Shown: positions 18,068 through 26,855, numbered from the stretch's first letter. The stretch is 64,000 bases of DNA from Pseudomonas viridiflava (GCF_900580865.1 NZ_UTBZ01000095.1:1-64000); one strand, 5' to 3'. The notes: generated from the sequence alone by a model not told the origin. Numbers and translations are program-made.

Positions 18068-18425
18068 GGGGGGTGGTCTCCACATTCTCTATGTTTGTTT
18101 GGCACCGTCATGGTGCTCACCGTTCTGTACCGAAGCACTGCAACCGACAAGCGTCGGCGTAACAACTTCGGAACAGTAGGAAAAAGGCTTGTAACGCCGC
18201 ATCCTTGCCGAAGTCTTCGGCGCCGAGCCAGGGCTCGGGCCAAACTCCTTCCAGGGTGACAGTAATGACTGCAACACCCGTACCGTTCCGGTCGTTTCCG
18301 ACCTAAAAAACGGTGCCATCCGCAAGTGCGGTTTGGGCTTTGAAAAACTTGCCTGGTTCAACCGGAAACTGGCAATAAAGCACTTGAGTTTCAGGCCCTA
18401 AATGTGGTTGGGCGTTTGAGCGGAA
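18068..18425 (-). other. Long structured leader region of nrdA
   Basis: About 360 bp without a convincing gene separates nrdA from its predicted operator. It contains perfect hairpins GCCGAA-GTC-TTCGGC (18207-18221), CCGAGCC-AG-GGCTCGG (18223-18238) and GGTCG-TTTC-CGACC (18290-18303). The features of the cobalamin riboswitch were looked for and not found. Confidence 0.5.
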
Positions 18426-18426
18426 A

Positions 18427-18442
18427 ACCCCATATGTAGGGT
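18427..18442 (-). promoter_or_regulatory. NrdR box 1 (nrdA)
   Basis: ACCCCATATGTAGGGT, itself palindromic, matches the NrdR consensus acaCwATATmTwGtgt at 12 of 16 positions. Confidence 0.72.
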
Positions 18443-18458
18443 CTCTCCTCGCGCCGTG

Positions 18459-18474
18459 CTACAAGATAATGCGT
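18459..18474 (-). promoter_or_regulatory. NrdR box 2 (nrdA)
   Basis: CTACAAGATAATGCGT matches the same consensus at 11 of 16 positions and lies exactly 32 bp from box 1, the spacing (three helical turns) expected of paired NrdR boxes. Confidence 0.68.
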
Positions 18475-18500
18475 TTCAAGGGTGCTTGCAACGTACTAGC

Positions 18501-18509
18501 TGTGGATAA
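18501..18509 (-). promoter_or_regulatory. DnaA box upstream of nrdA
   Basis: The reverse strand reads TTATCCACA, a perfect DnaA box, 26 bp beyond NrdR box 2. From 18510 to 18763 I see nothing further I can name. Confidence 0.72.
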
Positions 18510-18763
18510 ACCTGTGCGTAAATTGTGTAAGAAACGTCGAAAATGCGTGTAGGCCGCGAACCTGCTGAGCTAGACCGTCTGTCACTGTTTTTTCACCGGG
18601 AAAAACGCTTCAGCGGATTTTTAAGGGCGCGAACCCTATCACAAAAAACCGCCTTGTCCGAACGCATTTACCGACTTGTGTTCTGGCTGTACGCCGTTTA
18701 TACAATTGGCCCATGCGCAGGCATTCTTATCCTCCAGAAACATGACAAAAGGACGGGAGGACT

Positions 18764-18861
18764 CCTGTAGGAGCTGCCGAAGGCTGCGATCTTTTGATCC
18801 TGATCTTGAAAAGCAAGATCAAAAGATCGCAGCCTCGTTTCACTCGACAGCTCCTACAGGG
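18764..18861. repeat. REPIN, GTAGGAGCTGCCGAAGG family
   Basis: CCTGTAGGAGCTGCCGAAGG ... GATCTTTTGATC and its inverted partner, which ends with the variant CTCGTTTCACTCGACAGCTC. Confidence 0.92.
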
Positions 18862-18922
18862 GATTGTGTGTCCGGGCAATCGCCTTCCTTTTATTAATAA
18901 CAATAGAAAGCAGAGGTCACCG

Positions 18923-19645
18923 GTGGAGCAACAAGCCTTTCAGGTATTGATCGTCGAGGATGACCAGCGACTGGCCGAACTGACGCGCGACTACCTGCAA
19001 GCCAATGGACTGCGCGTGGACATCGAAGGCAACGGTGCGCTGGCGGCGGCGCGGATCATCAAGGAGCAGCCGGATCTGGTGATCCTCGACCTGATGCTGC
19101 CCGGCGAAGATGGCCTGAGCATTTGCCGTAAGGTGCGCAATCATTTCGATGGACCGATTCTGATGCTCACCGCGCGCACCGACGATGCCGATCAGATCCA
19201 GGGGCTCGACCTCGGTGCCGACGATTACGTGTGCAAACCGGTGCGCCCGCGTCTGTTGCTGGCGCGAATTCAAGCGTTGCTGCGACGTAGCGACACACCT
19301 GAACCGGTGGCAGAGAAATCCCGTCGCCTGCAATTCGGCCCGCTGGTGGTCGACAACGCCTTGCGCGAGGCGTGGCTGAGCGACAACGGCATCGAGCTGA
19401 CCAGCGCCGAGTTCGACCTGCTCTGGCTGTTGGTATCCAACGCCGGGCGTATTTTGTCCCGCGAAGAAATCTTCACTGCACTGCGCGGCATCGGCTACGA
19501 CGGCCAGGACCGTTCGATTGATGTGCGCATTTCGCGCATCCGCCCGAAAATCGGCGACGACCCCGACCACCCGCGGCTGATCAAGACCATTCGCAGCAAA
19601 GGTTATCTGTTCGTCCCGGAAGCCTGCGTAGATCTGCCGCTGTGA
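18923..19645 (+). CDS. OmpR-family response regulator (RstA/BfmR-like)
   Basis: 240 residues; GTG start after AGAGGTCACCG. The receiver domain (VLIVEDDQRLAEL; phospho-acceptor Asp in VILDLMLPGEDG; MLTARTDD; GADDYVCKPV) is followed by an OmpR winged helix (LTSAEFDLLWLLVSNAGRIL; DRSIDVRISRIRPKIGDD; TIRSKGYLF). The pairing, spacing and sensor type resemble E. coli RstAB and Pseudomonas BfmRS. The genes it controls are not evident. It overlaps the kinase gene by 4 bp. Confidence 0.92.
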   Translation: MEQQAFQVLIVEDDQRLAELTRDYLQANGLRVDIEGNGALAAARIIKEQPDLVILDLMLPGEDGLSICRKVRNHFDGPILMLTARTDDADQIQGLDLGADDYVCKPVRPRLLLARIQALLRRSDTPEPVAEKSRRLQFGPLVVDNALREAWLSDNGIELTSAEFDLLWLLVSNAGRILSREEIFTALRGIGYDGQDRSIDVRISRIRPKIGDDPDHPRLIKTIRSKGYLFVPEACVDLPL

Positions 19646-21252
19646 ACTCGATCTTCCTGCGCATCTACGGCGGCATGTGCGCAGCGATCATCCTGGTGGC
19701 GGTGCTCGGTGTGCTGGCGCTGAATCTGCTCAACACCGTACGCAGCGAGCAGTATCGCGAGCGTCTGGCCCACGGCACCTTTTCGCTGATGGCCGACAAC
19801 CTGCAACCGATGAACGAAACCGAGCGCCATCGGGCGCTGTTGGTGTGGGAGCGGTTGCTGGGGATTCCGCTGGCGCTGAAGAAGTTTGCCGAAACCGATC
19901 TCGATCTGTCCCAGCGCACTCGCGTACAGCGCGGGCAGGCCCTGGTCGAGCAGACCGGGCCACACGCGGCCAGGGTTTACCGGATGGTCAGCGACAAGGA
20001 GCAACTCGTCCTCACCGGTGAAGTGCAGCAGATCAGCGAACAACTGGCTCGCGCGACCATTTACCTGCTGGCCGATGAACTGGTGCGCGTGCCGGTCGCC
20101 GAGCAGCCCAAACGCCTCGCGCAGATCAAGCAAGAGAAGGGCTTCGGTTTCGATCTGCGGCTGGTCACGGTGAATGACGCCGACATGGACGAAGACCAGA
20201 GCCGCCGTGTGGCCGAAGGCGATACGGTGATGGCGCTGGGCAAGGGCGGCGATTCGATCCGCGTATTTGCCGGCATGGTTGGTACGCCATGGGTGCTGGA
20301 GATCGGCCCGCTGTATCAGATGAACCCGTACCCGCCGGAATGGCTGGTGTTGATTGCTGCGCTCGGCCTGACCTTGATCGGTCTTATCGTTTATCTGCTG
20401 GTGCGTCAGCTCGAACGGCGTTTACGCGGTCTCGAGGCGGCGGCCACGCGGATTGCCAAGGGCAGCCTGGAAACCCGGGTGCCGGCGCGCGGCGCGGACT
20501 CGGTCGGGCGTCTGGCGTCAGCATTTAACGGCATGGCCGAGCACTTGCAGCAGTTACTGGCGATCCAGCGCGAGTTGGTGCGTGCGGTGTCCCATGAACT
20601 GCGCACGCCGGTGGCGCGTTTGCGTTTCGGCCTGGAGATGATCGGTTCGGCGACCACCCCGCAAGCGCTGGAGAAGTACCGCGAGGGCATGGATCACGAC
20701 ATCGAAGACCTCGATAAGCTGGTCGATGAAATGCTCACCTATGCGCGACTGGAGCAAGGTTCGCCGGCGCTGACCTTCCAGCGCATCGATCTGGATGCCT
20801 TGGTCAATCAAGTGATCGAGGAGCTGGCGCCGCTGCGCGCCGAGGTCACCGTGCAGCGTGGTTTGTGCCTGTCCGCGGCGGATAACGATGATGCCTGGGT
20901 GGAAGCCGAGCCGCGTTATCTGCATCGGGCGCTGCAGAATCTGGTGAGCAACGCCATGCGTCATGCGCGTTCGAGCGTGACGGTGAGTTATCAGGTCGGG
21001 CAATTACGCTGCCGCGTCGACGTCGAGGATGACGGGCCGGGTGTACCGGAAGTGGCGTGGGAGCGTATTTTCACGCCGTTTCTGCGCCTGGATGACAGCC
21101 GCACACGGGCGTCGGGCGGGCATGGTTTGGGGCTGTCGATTGTGCGGCGGATCATTCACTGGCATGACGGCCGGGCGATTATTGGCAAGAGCAAGAGTCT
21201 GGGTGGGGCTTGTTTTAGCCTGAGTTGGCCGAGGAATCAGGAACGCCGGTAA
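19642..21252 (+). CDS. Sensor histidine kinase (RstB/BfmS-like)
   Basis: 536 residues, GTG start overlapping the regulator's stop. A transmembrane helix at about 10-32, a periplasmic sensor region to about 230, a second transmembrane helix (LVLIAALGLTLIGLIVYLLV), HAMP linker, H-box (VSHELRTPVARLRF), N-box (NLVSNAMRHA) and G-boxes (EDDGPGVP; GHGLGLSIVRRI) are visible in that order. The periplasmic piece FDLRLVTVNDAD ... VLEIGPLYQMNPYP recalls RstB. The stimulus is unknown. Confidence 0.92.
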   Translation: MNSIFLRIYGGMCAAIILVAVLGVLALNLLNTVRSEQYRERLAHGTFSLMADNLQPMNETERHRALLVWERLLGIPLALKKFAETDLDLSQRTRVQRGQALVEQTGPHAARVYRMVSDKEQLVLTGEVQQISEQLARATIYLLADELVRVPVAEQPKRLAQIKQEKGFGFDLRLVTVNDADMDEDQSRRVAEGDTVMALGKGGDSIRVFAGMVGTPWVLEIGPLYQMNPYPPEWLVLIAALGLTLIGLIVYLLVRQLERRLRGLEAAATRIAKGSLETRVPARGADSVGRLASAFNGMAEHLQQLLAIQRELVRAVSHELRTPVARLRFGLEMIGSATTPQALEKYREGMDHDIEDLDKLVDEMLTYARLEQGSPALTFQRIDLDALVNQVIEELAPLRAEVTVQRGLCLSAADNDDAWVEAEPRYLHRALQNLVSNAMRHARSSVTVSYQVGQLRCRVDVEDDGPGVPEVAWERIFTPFLRLDDSRTRASGGHGLGLSIVRRIIHWHDGRAIIGKSKSLGGACFSLSWPRNQERR

Positions 21253-21273
21253 TTCTTGTGGTGGCCGTGATGC

Positions 21274-21437
21274 CGCCTTCGCGAGCAGGCTCGCTCCCAC
21301 GGGGGATCGGGTTGATCAGTCGATCTTCGGCCGGACCGAGATCAAATGTGGGAGCGAGCCTGCTCGCGAAGAGGCCATTACATTCAACATCAACGTTGTC
21401 TGACCTGACGCCTTCGCGAGCAGGCTCGCTCCCACAA
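21274..21437. repeat. Three REP copies, GTGGGAGCGAGC family
   Basis: Inverted, direct, inverted copies at 21274-21301, 21346-21374 and 21410-21437, i.e. a REPIN plus an extra REP. Confidence 0.9.
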
Positions 21438-21470
21438 TGTCCGGTGGTACATCCAAAATCCCCGACAATA

Positions 21471-21500
21471 AAAAACCGGAGCCAGGCTCCGGTTTTTTTT
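21471..21500. terminator. Bidirectional terminator
   Basis: CCGGAG / CTCCGG stem flanked by an A tract and eight T, between the kinase gene and the convergent cioAB operon. Confidence 0.9.
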
Positions 21501-21504
21501 GGGG

Positions 21505-21660
21505 TCAATGGGTCCTCATACCCGCTGCATACATCGCCAGTTTCAGCAGGCTTGCGACAACCGCCAGCGATACCACACTGCCGAGCCAGATAAGCAACAA
21601 CCAGCCCAGACGCTTGTACCAGCGGCTGCTTTTCACTTCACGGGAATCAATGATAGCCAT
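21505..21660 (-). CDS. DUF2474 small membrane protein of the cio operon
   Basis: 51 residues, read directly from the minus strand: a basic N-terminus (MAIIDSREVKSSRWYKRLGW) then one hydrophobic helix (LLLIWLGSVVSLAVVASLL) and a short tail ending MRTH. Short proteins of this DUF2474 type sit after cyanide-insensitive bd-oxidase genes, comparable in place and size to CydX of E. coli. It overlaps the end of cioB by 14 bp, implying translational coupling. A role in assembling or stabilising the oxidase is inference. Confidence 0.8.
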   Translation of the reverse strand: MAIIDSREVKSSRWYKRLGWLLLIWLGSVVSLAVVASLLKLAMYAAGMRTH

Positions 21661-22663
21661 CGCCAATCCTCACTTTGCCGCGGAATACGTAGTAGCTCCA
21701 GAAGGTGTACATCAGGATCACCGGCAGGATGAACAGTGCGCCGATCAGCGCGAACAACTGGCTCGACGGTGGTGACGCGGCGGCCCAGATGCTCACCGAC
21801 GGCGGGATGATGTTTGGCCAGATGCTCAGCGCCAGGCCGATGTAACCGAGCAACATCAGCACCAGGGTGAACACAAACGGCCAGTGTGTATGCCGCTGAC
21901 GCAACGTGCGCAGCAGCCCGAACAGCGCCAGCAACGCCAACATCACCAACCCGGCAAACACCTGCAGATGCCCGTGCGTCGACCAAAGTGCCGCCAGTTC
22001 CGGATGCAGTTGCAGGGTCCACACGCCAATCACCAGCACCATCGCCATCAACAGCAAGGCCAGCGGCCGGGTGAACAGGCGCATCCGCGATTCGAGCATG
22101 CCCTCGGTCTTGACCAGCAGCCAGGTGCTGCCGAGCAACGCGTAGGCAATCACCAGACCCACGCCACACACCAGCGGAAACGGCGCCAACCAGTCCAGAC
22201 CGCCGCCGGCAAACTGCCGATCGGCCACCGGAATCCCGGACACATACGCGCCGATCACCACACCTTGGGAGAACGTCGCCAGCAGCGAACCACCGATAAA
22301 CGCCTTGTCCCACCAATGACGCTTCTGCGGCGACGACTTGAAGCGAAACTCGAACGCCACGCCACGGAAAATCAGCCCGCACAGCATCAGGATCAGCGGC
22401 AGATACAACGCCTCGAGAATCACCCCGTACGCCAGCGGAAACGCGCCATACAACGCCGCCCCACCGAGCACCAGCCAGGTCTCGTTACCGTCCCAGACCG
22501 GCGCGACGGTGTTCATCATCACATCGCGTTCCTGCTCGTCCGGGATCAGCGGAAACAGGATCCCGAGGCCCAGATCGAAGCCGTCCATGATCACGTACAT
22601 CATCACCCCGAAGGCGATGATCACTCCCCAGATCAACGAGAGATCGATACCTTGAATACCCAT
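21647..22663 (-). CDS. cioB: Cyanide-insensitive quinol oxidase subunit II
   Basis: 338 residues with CydB-family sequence: MMYVIMDGFDLGLGILFPL, APVWDGNETWLVLGGAALYG, FRFKSSPQKRHWWDKAF. It has many transmembrane helices. It is the partner of CioA in the inner membrane oxidase that passes electrons from ubiquinol to oxygen without a proton pump. It starts 3 bp after cioA. Confidence 0.95.
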   Translation of the reverse strand: MGIQGIDLSLIWGVIIAFGVMMYVIMDGFDLGLGILFPLIPDEQERDVMMNTVAPVWDGNETWLVLGGAALYGAFPLAYGVILEALYLPLILMLCGLIFRGVAFEFRFKSSPQKRHWWDKAFIGGSLLATFSQGVVIGAYVSGIPVADRQFAGGGLDWLAPFPLVCGVGLVIAYALLGSTWLLVKTEGMLESRMRLFTRPLALLLMAMVLVIGVWTLQLHPELAALWSTHGHLQVFAGLVMLALLALFGLLRTLRQRHTHWPFVFTLVLMLLGYIGLALSIWPNIIPPSVSIWAAASPPSSQLFALIGALFILPVILMYTFWSYYVFRGKVRIGDGYH

Positions 22664-22666
22664 GAC

Positions 22667-24070
22667 TCAATGCTCCTTCATAGGGGCGGTAGCCGCCGAA
22701 ATCGGTCGACGCGGCGTCTGCAATTCGTCGCCCTCAGGCGGATGTTCGTGATGCGGCTGCGGGCCTTTTTTCACCAGTTTCATCATGTAGCCGATGCCCA
22801 CACTGAACACGGTGAAATAGATCACCACGAACAGCGCCAGCGACGTGCTCATCTGCGCCACCGAGTGATGCGACGCCGCGTCATGGGTACGCAACAAACC
22901 ATAAACCACCCACGGCTGACGCCCGACTTCCGTGGTAATCCACCCGGCCAGCAACGCAATCAAGCCACTCGGCCCCATCAGCAACACCAGACGCTGGAAG
23001 CCGCGATGCTGGTAAAGCTTGCCGCCCCGGCGCAACGCCAGACCGAGCAAACCGACGAGGATCATCAACATCCCCAACCCCGCCATCACCCGGAAACTCC
23101 AGAAGATCACGGTCGAATTCGGCCGGTCTTCTTTCGGGAAACTCTTCAGCGCCGGGATCTGCTTGTCGAGGCTGTGGGTGAGGATCAGGCTGCCGAGATA
23201 GGGAATCTCCAACGCATACTTGGTCTTCTCCGCTTGCATATCAGGAATGCCGAACAGCACCAGCGGCGTCGGCCCGTTGTCGGCGTTTTCCCAGTGACCT
23301 TCGATGGCGGCGATTTTTGCCGGTTGATGCTCCAGTGTGTTCAAACCGTGGGCGTCACCGACCACCGCTTGAATCGGCGCAACGATCAGGGCCATCCACA
23401 ACGCCATGGAAAACATCTTGCGCACCGGCGCGGTGTTATTGCCGCGCAGCAAATGCCAGGCAGCCGACGCACCGACGAAGAACGACGTCGCCACAAAAGC
23501 GGCAATCGCCATGTGCGCCAGACGGAACGGGAATGACGGGTTGAACACGATCGCCAGCCAGTTCAGCGGCATCACCCGCCCGTCAACGATTTCGAAGCCC
23601 TGCGGCGTCTGCATCCAGCTGTTGGACGCAAGAATCCAGAACGTCGAAATCAACGTGCCGATCGCGACCATCATCGTAGCGAAGAAGTGCAAGCCACGGC
23701 CGACACGGTTCCAGCCGAACAGCATCACCCCGAGGAACCCGGCCTCAAGGAAGAACGCGGTCAGCACTTCATAGGTCAGCAACGGCCCGGTGATGCTTCC
23801 GGCAAAGTCCGAGAAGCCGCTCCAGTTGGTGCCGAACTGGTACGCCATGACCAGTCCCGAAACCACGCCCATGCCAAAGTTGACCGCAAAGATCTTCGAC
23901 CAGAAATGGTAGAGATCGCGGTACGGGTCGTTGCGGGTTTTCAGCCACAGGCCTTCGAGTACCGCTAGGAAACTCGCCAGGCCAATGGTGATCGCCGGGA
24001 AAATAATGTGGAACGAAACCGTGAACGCGAATTGAATTCGCGCCAGGTCCAGTGCCTCCAGATTGAACAT
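22667..24070 (-). CDS. cioA: Cyanide-insensitive quinol oxidase subunit I
   Basis: 467 residues; start at MFNLEALDLARIQFAF. It has CydA-family sequence with haem ligands in HIIFPAITIGLA and the GRQPWVVYGLLRT motif. The Q loop is short, as in the CIO branch of the bd family rather than E. coli CydA. It is an inner membrane protein. No clear ANR site (TTGAT-N4-ATCAA) was seen in the 106 bp between this start and the stop of the next gene upstream. Confidence 0.95.
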   Translation of the reverse strand: MFNLEALDLARIQFAFTVSFHIIFPAITIGLASFLAVLEGLWLKTRNDPYRDLYHFWSKIFAVNFGMGVVSGLVMAYQFGTNWSGFSDFAGSITGPLLTYEVLTAFFLEAGFLGVMLFGWNRVGRGLHFFATMMVAIGTLISTFWILASNSWMQTPQGFEIVDGRVMPLNWLAIVFNPSFPFRLAHMAIAAFVATSFFVGASAAWHLLRGNNTAPVRKMFSMALWMALIVAPIQAVVGDAHGLNTLEHQPAKIAAIEGHWENADNGPTPLVLFGIPDMQAEKTKYALEIPYLGSLILTHSLDKQIPALKSFPKEDRPNSTVIFWSFRVMAGLGMLMILVGLLGLALRRGGKLYQHRGFQRLVLLMGPSGLIALLAGWITTEVGRQPWVVYGLLRTHDAASHHSVAQMSTSLALFVVIYFTVFSVGIGYMMKLVKKGPQPHHEHPPEGDELQTPRRPISAATAPMKEH

Positions 24071-24176
24071 GATGATGTCCTCATCCAGGCTGAAAAGCGG
24101 CAGCACGAACCCGGGCCACCGCCAGGCGCGAACGCCTGCAGCCAGTAAAATTGCCAGTGTTTTTATGAGTCGCGGG

Positions 24177-26501
24177 TTACGCCGCCGACGATGGGATCAG
24201 GTTGCTGACCTTCGCGGCTTCGAGGCGGATCGCCACGAACTTGGAGGTCGGCGTATACGTCCGGTCGCCATAGCTTTCCAGCGGTACCAAAGGGTTAGTC
24301 TCCGGGTAATACGCCGCTGCCTGCCCTGGCGGAATGTCGTAGGCGATCAGGGTAAAACCACTGACTCGACGTTCGCGCTCGTCATCCCACAGCGCCACCA
24401 GATCAACCTTCTGCCCCGGTTCAAAGCCCAGGCGCTGGATGTCCTGTTCGTTGGCGAAGATCACATCGCGCATGCCGTAAACCCCGCGATAGCGGTCATC
24501 GAGTCCATACAGCGTGGTGTTGTACTGATCGTGAGAACGCATGGTCTGCAGGATCAGATGCGGCTTGACCGGCAGGTTGCGCACGCCTTCGCTGATCAGG
24601 TGTTCTGGCAGCACGCACGGGGTGAACTGCGCCTTGCCGCTTTCGGTGTTCCAGACCCGATCCGAAGCGTCGTTGCCGAGGTGGAAACCACCCGGAGTCA
24701 GCAGTTTTTCATTGAAGTTCTCGAAGCCCGGAATCACGTCGGCAATCAAGTTGCGGATGCGTCCGTAGTCGCCCACCACCCACTCCCAATCGATCGGGTG
24801 CTTGCCCAACGTCGCGGCGGCGATCCCGGCAATGATCGCTGGCTCGGATTTCAACTGCGCCGACTTCGGCTTCAACTGACCGAACGACAAATGCACCATG
24901 CTGAAGGTGTCTTCAACAGTCACGCCTTGCGGGCCTTCGGCCTGGATATCGATGTCGGTACGCCCGAGGCACGGCAGGATCAGCGCGTCGCGACCGGTCA
25001 CCAAGTGGCTGCGGTTGAGCTTGGTCGCGATGTGCACGGTCAGGTCGAGTTTGCGCATCGCCGCGTGGGTGCGCGGGGTGTCCGGCGTGGCTTGGGCGAA
25101 GTTGCCGCCCAGACCGATAAACACCTTGGCTTCGCCACGCTCCATGGCGCCGATCGCCATCACCGTGTTGTGGCCGTGCATGCGCGGCACGTCGAAGTTG
25201 AAGCGCTTTTCCAGCGCGTCCATCAAGTCTTTCGGCGCCAGCTCGTTGATGCCCATAGTGCGGTCGCCCTGCACGTTACTGTGGCCGCGAACCGGCGACA
25301 GACCTGCACCCGGACGGCCAACGTTGCCGCGCAGCAGTTGCAGGTTGATGACTTCCTGCAGGGTCGCCACCGAGTGCACGTGTTGGGTCAGGCCCATGGC
25401 CCAGCACATGATCACACTCTTGGCGCGGCCATACATGCGCGCGGCCAGTTCGATGTCATGCAACGGCACGCCGGACTGCTCGAGAATGTGCTCCCAGCTG
25501 GTTGCCTCGACTTCAGCCAGATAGCTGTCGAGGCCCGAGGTGTGCTCGGCAATAAACGCATGATCGAACACCGGCTCGCCGCCAGTCGCCTGGGCTTCGC
25601 GTTCCCACTGCAGGAGGAATTTGACCATGCCGCGAATCATCGCCATGTCGCCACCCAGCGCCGGGCGGAAGTACGCGGTGTTGGTCGCTTCCCAGCCGTT
25701 GCTGAGCATTTCCAGCGGGTTCTGCGGGTTCTGGAAACGCTCCAGGCCACGCTCTTTCAGCGGATTGATGCAGACCACTTGTGCGCCGCGCTTTACCGCT
25801 TCACGCAGCGGTTCGAGCATGCGCGGGTGGTTGGTGCCGGGGTTCTGGCCGATCACAAAAATCGCGTCGGCGTGATGCAGATCCTCGTAGACAACGGTGC
25901 CTTTGCCAACGCCGAGGGTCTCGATCATGCTCACCGCACTGGCTTCGTGGCACATGTTCGAGCAGTCGGGGAAGTTGTTGGTGCCGAACGCGCGGACGAA
26001 CAATTGATAGAGAAACGCCGCCTCGTTGCTGGCACGACCGGAGGTGTAGAACTCGGCCTCGTGCGGCGATTTCAGGTTTTTCAGATGATCAGCGATCAGC
26101 GCGAAAGCGTCGTCCCAGCTGATTTCCACATAGCGGTCGACCCGCGCGTCGTAGCGCATCGGGTGGGTCAGGCGACCCTGATATTCCAGCCAGTAGTCGC
26201 TCTGTTCGGCCAGGCTCGACACCGTGTACTTGTTGAAGAACGCCGGGTCGACCAAACGCCCGGTCGCTTCCCAGTTCACCGCTTTCGCGCCGTTCTCGCA
26301 GAACTTCAACATGCTCGCGCCCGGCGCTTCACCCCAGGCGCAACCCGGGCAGTCAAAGCCGCCGTTCTGGTTGGTCTTGAGCATGGCACGGATGTTTTTC
26401 AGGGCGTTTTCACTGCCCAGCCAGCTCTTGGTCAGGCTGATGACAGCGCCCCAACCGGCAGCGGCGCCTTTGTAGGGTTTGTAACGGTCGACTTGTGACA
26501 T
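24177..26501 (-). CDS. FdhF/YdeP-family molybdopterin oxidoreductase
   Basis: 774 residues; start at MSQVDRYKPY with GGAGAG five bases upstream. It has a molybdopterin-dinucleotide oxidoreductase fold: GGFDCPGCAWG near the N-terminus, DCSNMCHEAS (Cys where E. coli FdhF has selenocysteine), IGQNPGTNHPRMLEPL, GLTQHVHSV, RSHDQYNTTLYGLDDRYRGV. It shares these features with E. coli YdeP, linked to acid resistance, and with formate dehydrogenase H. No twin-arginine signal, so probably cytoplasmic. No electron-transfer subunit genes are adjacent. Promoter region carries the shared operator at 26628-26669, tying it to moa/fdhD genes. Confidence 0.88.
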   Translation of the reverse strand: MSQVDRYKPYKGAAAGWGAVISLTKSWLGSENALKNIRAMLKTNQNGGFDCPGCAWGEAPGASMLKFCENGAKAVNWEATGRLVDPAFFNKYTVSSLAEQSDYWLEYQGRLTHPMRYDARVDRYVEISWDDAFALIADHLKNLKSPHEAEFYTSGRASNEAAFLYQLFVRAFGTNNFPDCSNMCHEASAVSMIETLGVGKGTVVYEDLHHADAIFVIGQNPGTNHPRMLEPLREAVKRGAQVVCINPLKERGLERFQNPQNPLEMLSNGWEATNTAYFRPALGGDMAMIRGMVKFLLQWEREAQATGGEPVFDHAFIAEHTSGLDSYLAEVEATSWEHILEQSGVPLHDIELAARMYGRAKSVIMCWAMGLTQHVHSVATLQEVINLQLLRGNVGRPGAGLSPVRGHSNVQGDRTMGINELAPKDLMDALEKRFNFDVPRMHGHNTVMAIGAMERGEAKVFIGLGGNFAQATPDTPRTHAAMRKLDLTVHIATKLNRSHLVTGRDALILPCLGRTDIDIQAEGPQGVTVEDTFSMVHLSFGQLKPKSAQLKSEPAIIAGIAAATLGKHPIDWEWVVGDYGRIRNLIADVIPGFENFNEKLLTPGGFHLGNDASDRVWNTESGKAQFTPCVLPEHLISEGVRNLPVKPHLILQTMRSHDQYNTTLYGLDDRYRGVYGMRDVIFANEQDIQRLGFEPGQKVDLVALWDDERERRVSGFTLIAYDIPPGQAAAYYPETNPLVPLESYGDRTYTPTSKFVAIRLEAAKVSNLIPSSAA

Positions 26502-26627
26502 GGGACTCTCCATGACGATGCACACAGGCATGAACCTGATTCGGTTAAACAGCGACGGCCGACTTTCAAGGTTGAAAAGTGGTCGTTGGGTTTGCCGGGG
26601 CAAGGATATGAACCGTTACAAAACGAT

Positions 26628-26669
26628 GTCTAATCGCTATTAATGACCGCCTTATCGAAAGCATCTATC
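26628..26669 (-). promoter_or_regulatory. Composite LysR-type operator, copy 1 (oxidoreductase gene)
   Basis: GTCTAATC (26628-26635), 16 bp, TTATCGA-N5-TCTATC (26652-26669). In the direction of the leftward gene the palindrome is distal and GATTAGAC, which contains the -35-like TTAGAC, is proximal. Confidence 0.75.
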
Positions 26670-26740
26670 ACGGCTAAAAACCCTTTATTTACGGGGCCTT
26701 GCGAAACTAACGCAGCAACTTTCGGCGAAAAATAATTCAT

Positions 26741-26782
26741 CATCGACGGCATCAATCAGCTGTTCATTAACAGTGATTGGAC
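26741..26782 (+). promoter_or_regulatory. Composite LysR-type operator, copy 2 (moaA)
   Basis: CATCGA-N5-TCAATCA (26741-26758), 16 bp, GATTGGAC (26775-26782). TTGGAC could be the -35; ATAACCT lies 17 bp further on. The rest of 26502-26855 shows no other feature and no Moco riboswitch. Confidence 0.75.
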
Positions 26783-26855
26783 GGCAGTGAAAGTTGCCCA
26801 TAACCTGCGCTGACCAAACTCCTTCAATCGGGGTTTTCATTCCTGCGAGGCTGTC

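Noticed and set aside
16046..18259. A 737-codon open frame antisense to nrdA
   Set aside because: nrdA is certain by motif; the antisense frame is a by-product of high GC codon bias and has no recognisable domain.
18089..18361. A 90-codon leftward frame in the nrdA leader
   Set aside because: No convincing ribosome binding site, basic low-information composition; better explained as leader RNA.
18068..18425. Cobalamin riboswitch upstream of nrdA
   Set aside because: No B12-box-like sequence was seen on the nrdA strand; class Ia nrdA also does not need B12.
21884..23536. A 550-codon open frame antisense to cioB and cioA
   Set aside because: Gln/His/Arg-rich nonsense composition opposite well-identified membrane protein genes.
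24071..24176. ANR/FNR site in front of cioA
   Set aside because: No TTGAT-N4-ATCAA or close variant was seen.
24063..26498. An 811-codon open frame antisense to the molybdopterin oxidoreductase gene
   Set aside because: Shadow of the real gene; no motifs.
26502..26855. Moco riboswitch upstream of moaA
   Set aside because: The conserved stems and GNRA-type receptor of the moaA leader of enterobacteria were not found; the gap is explained by the two LysR-type operators.
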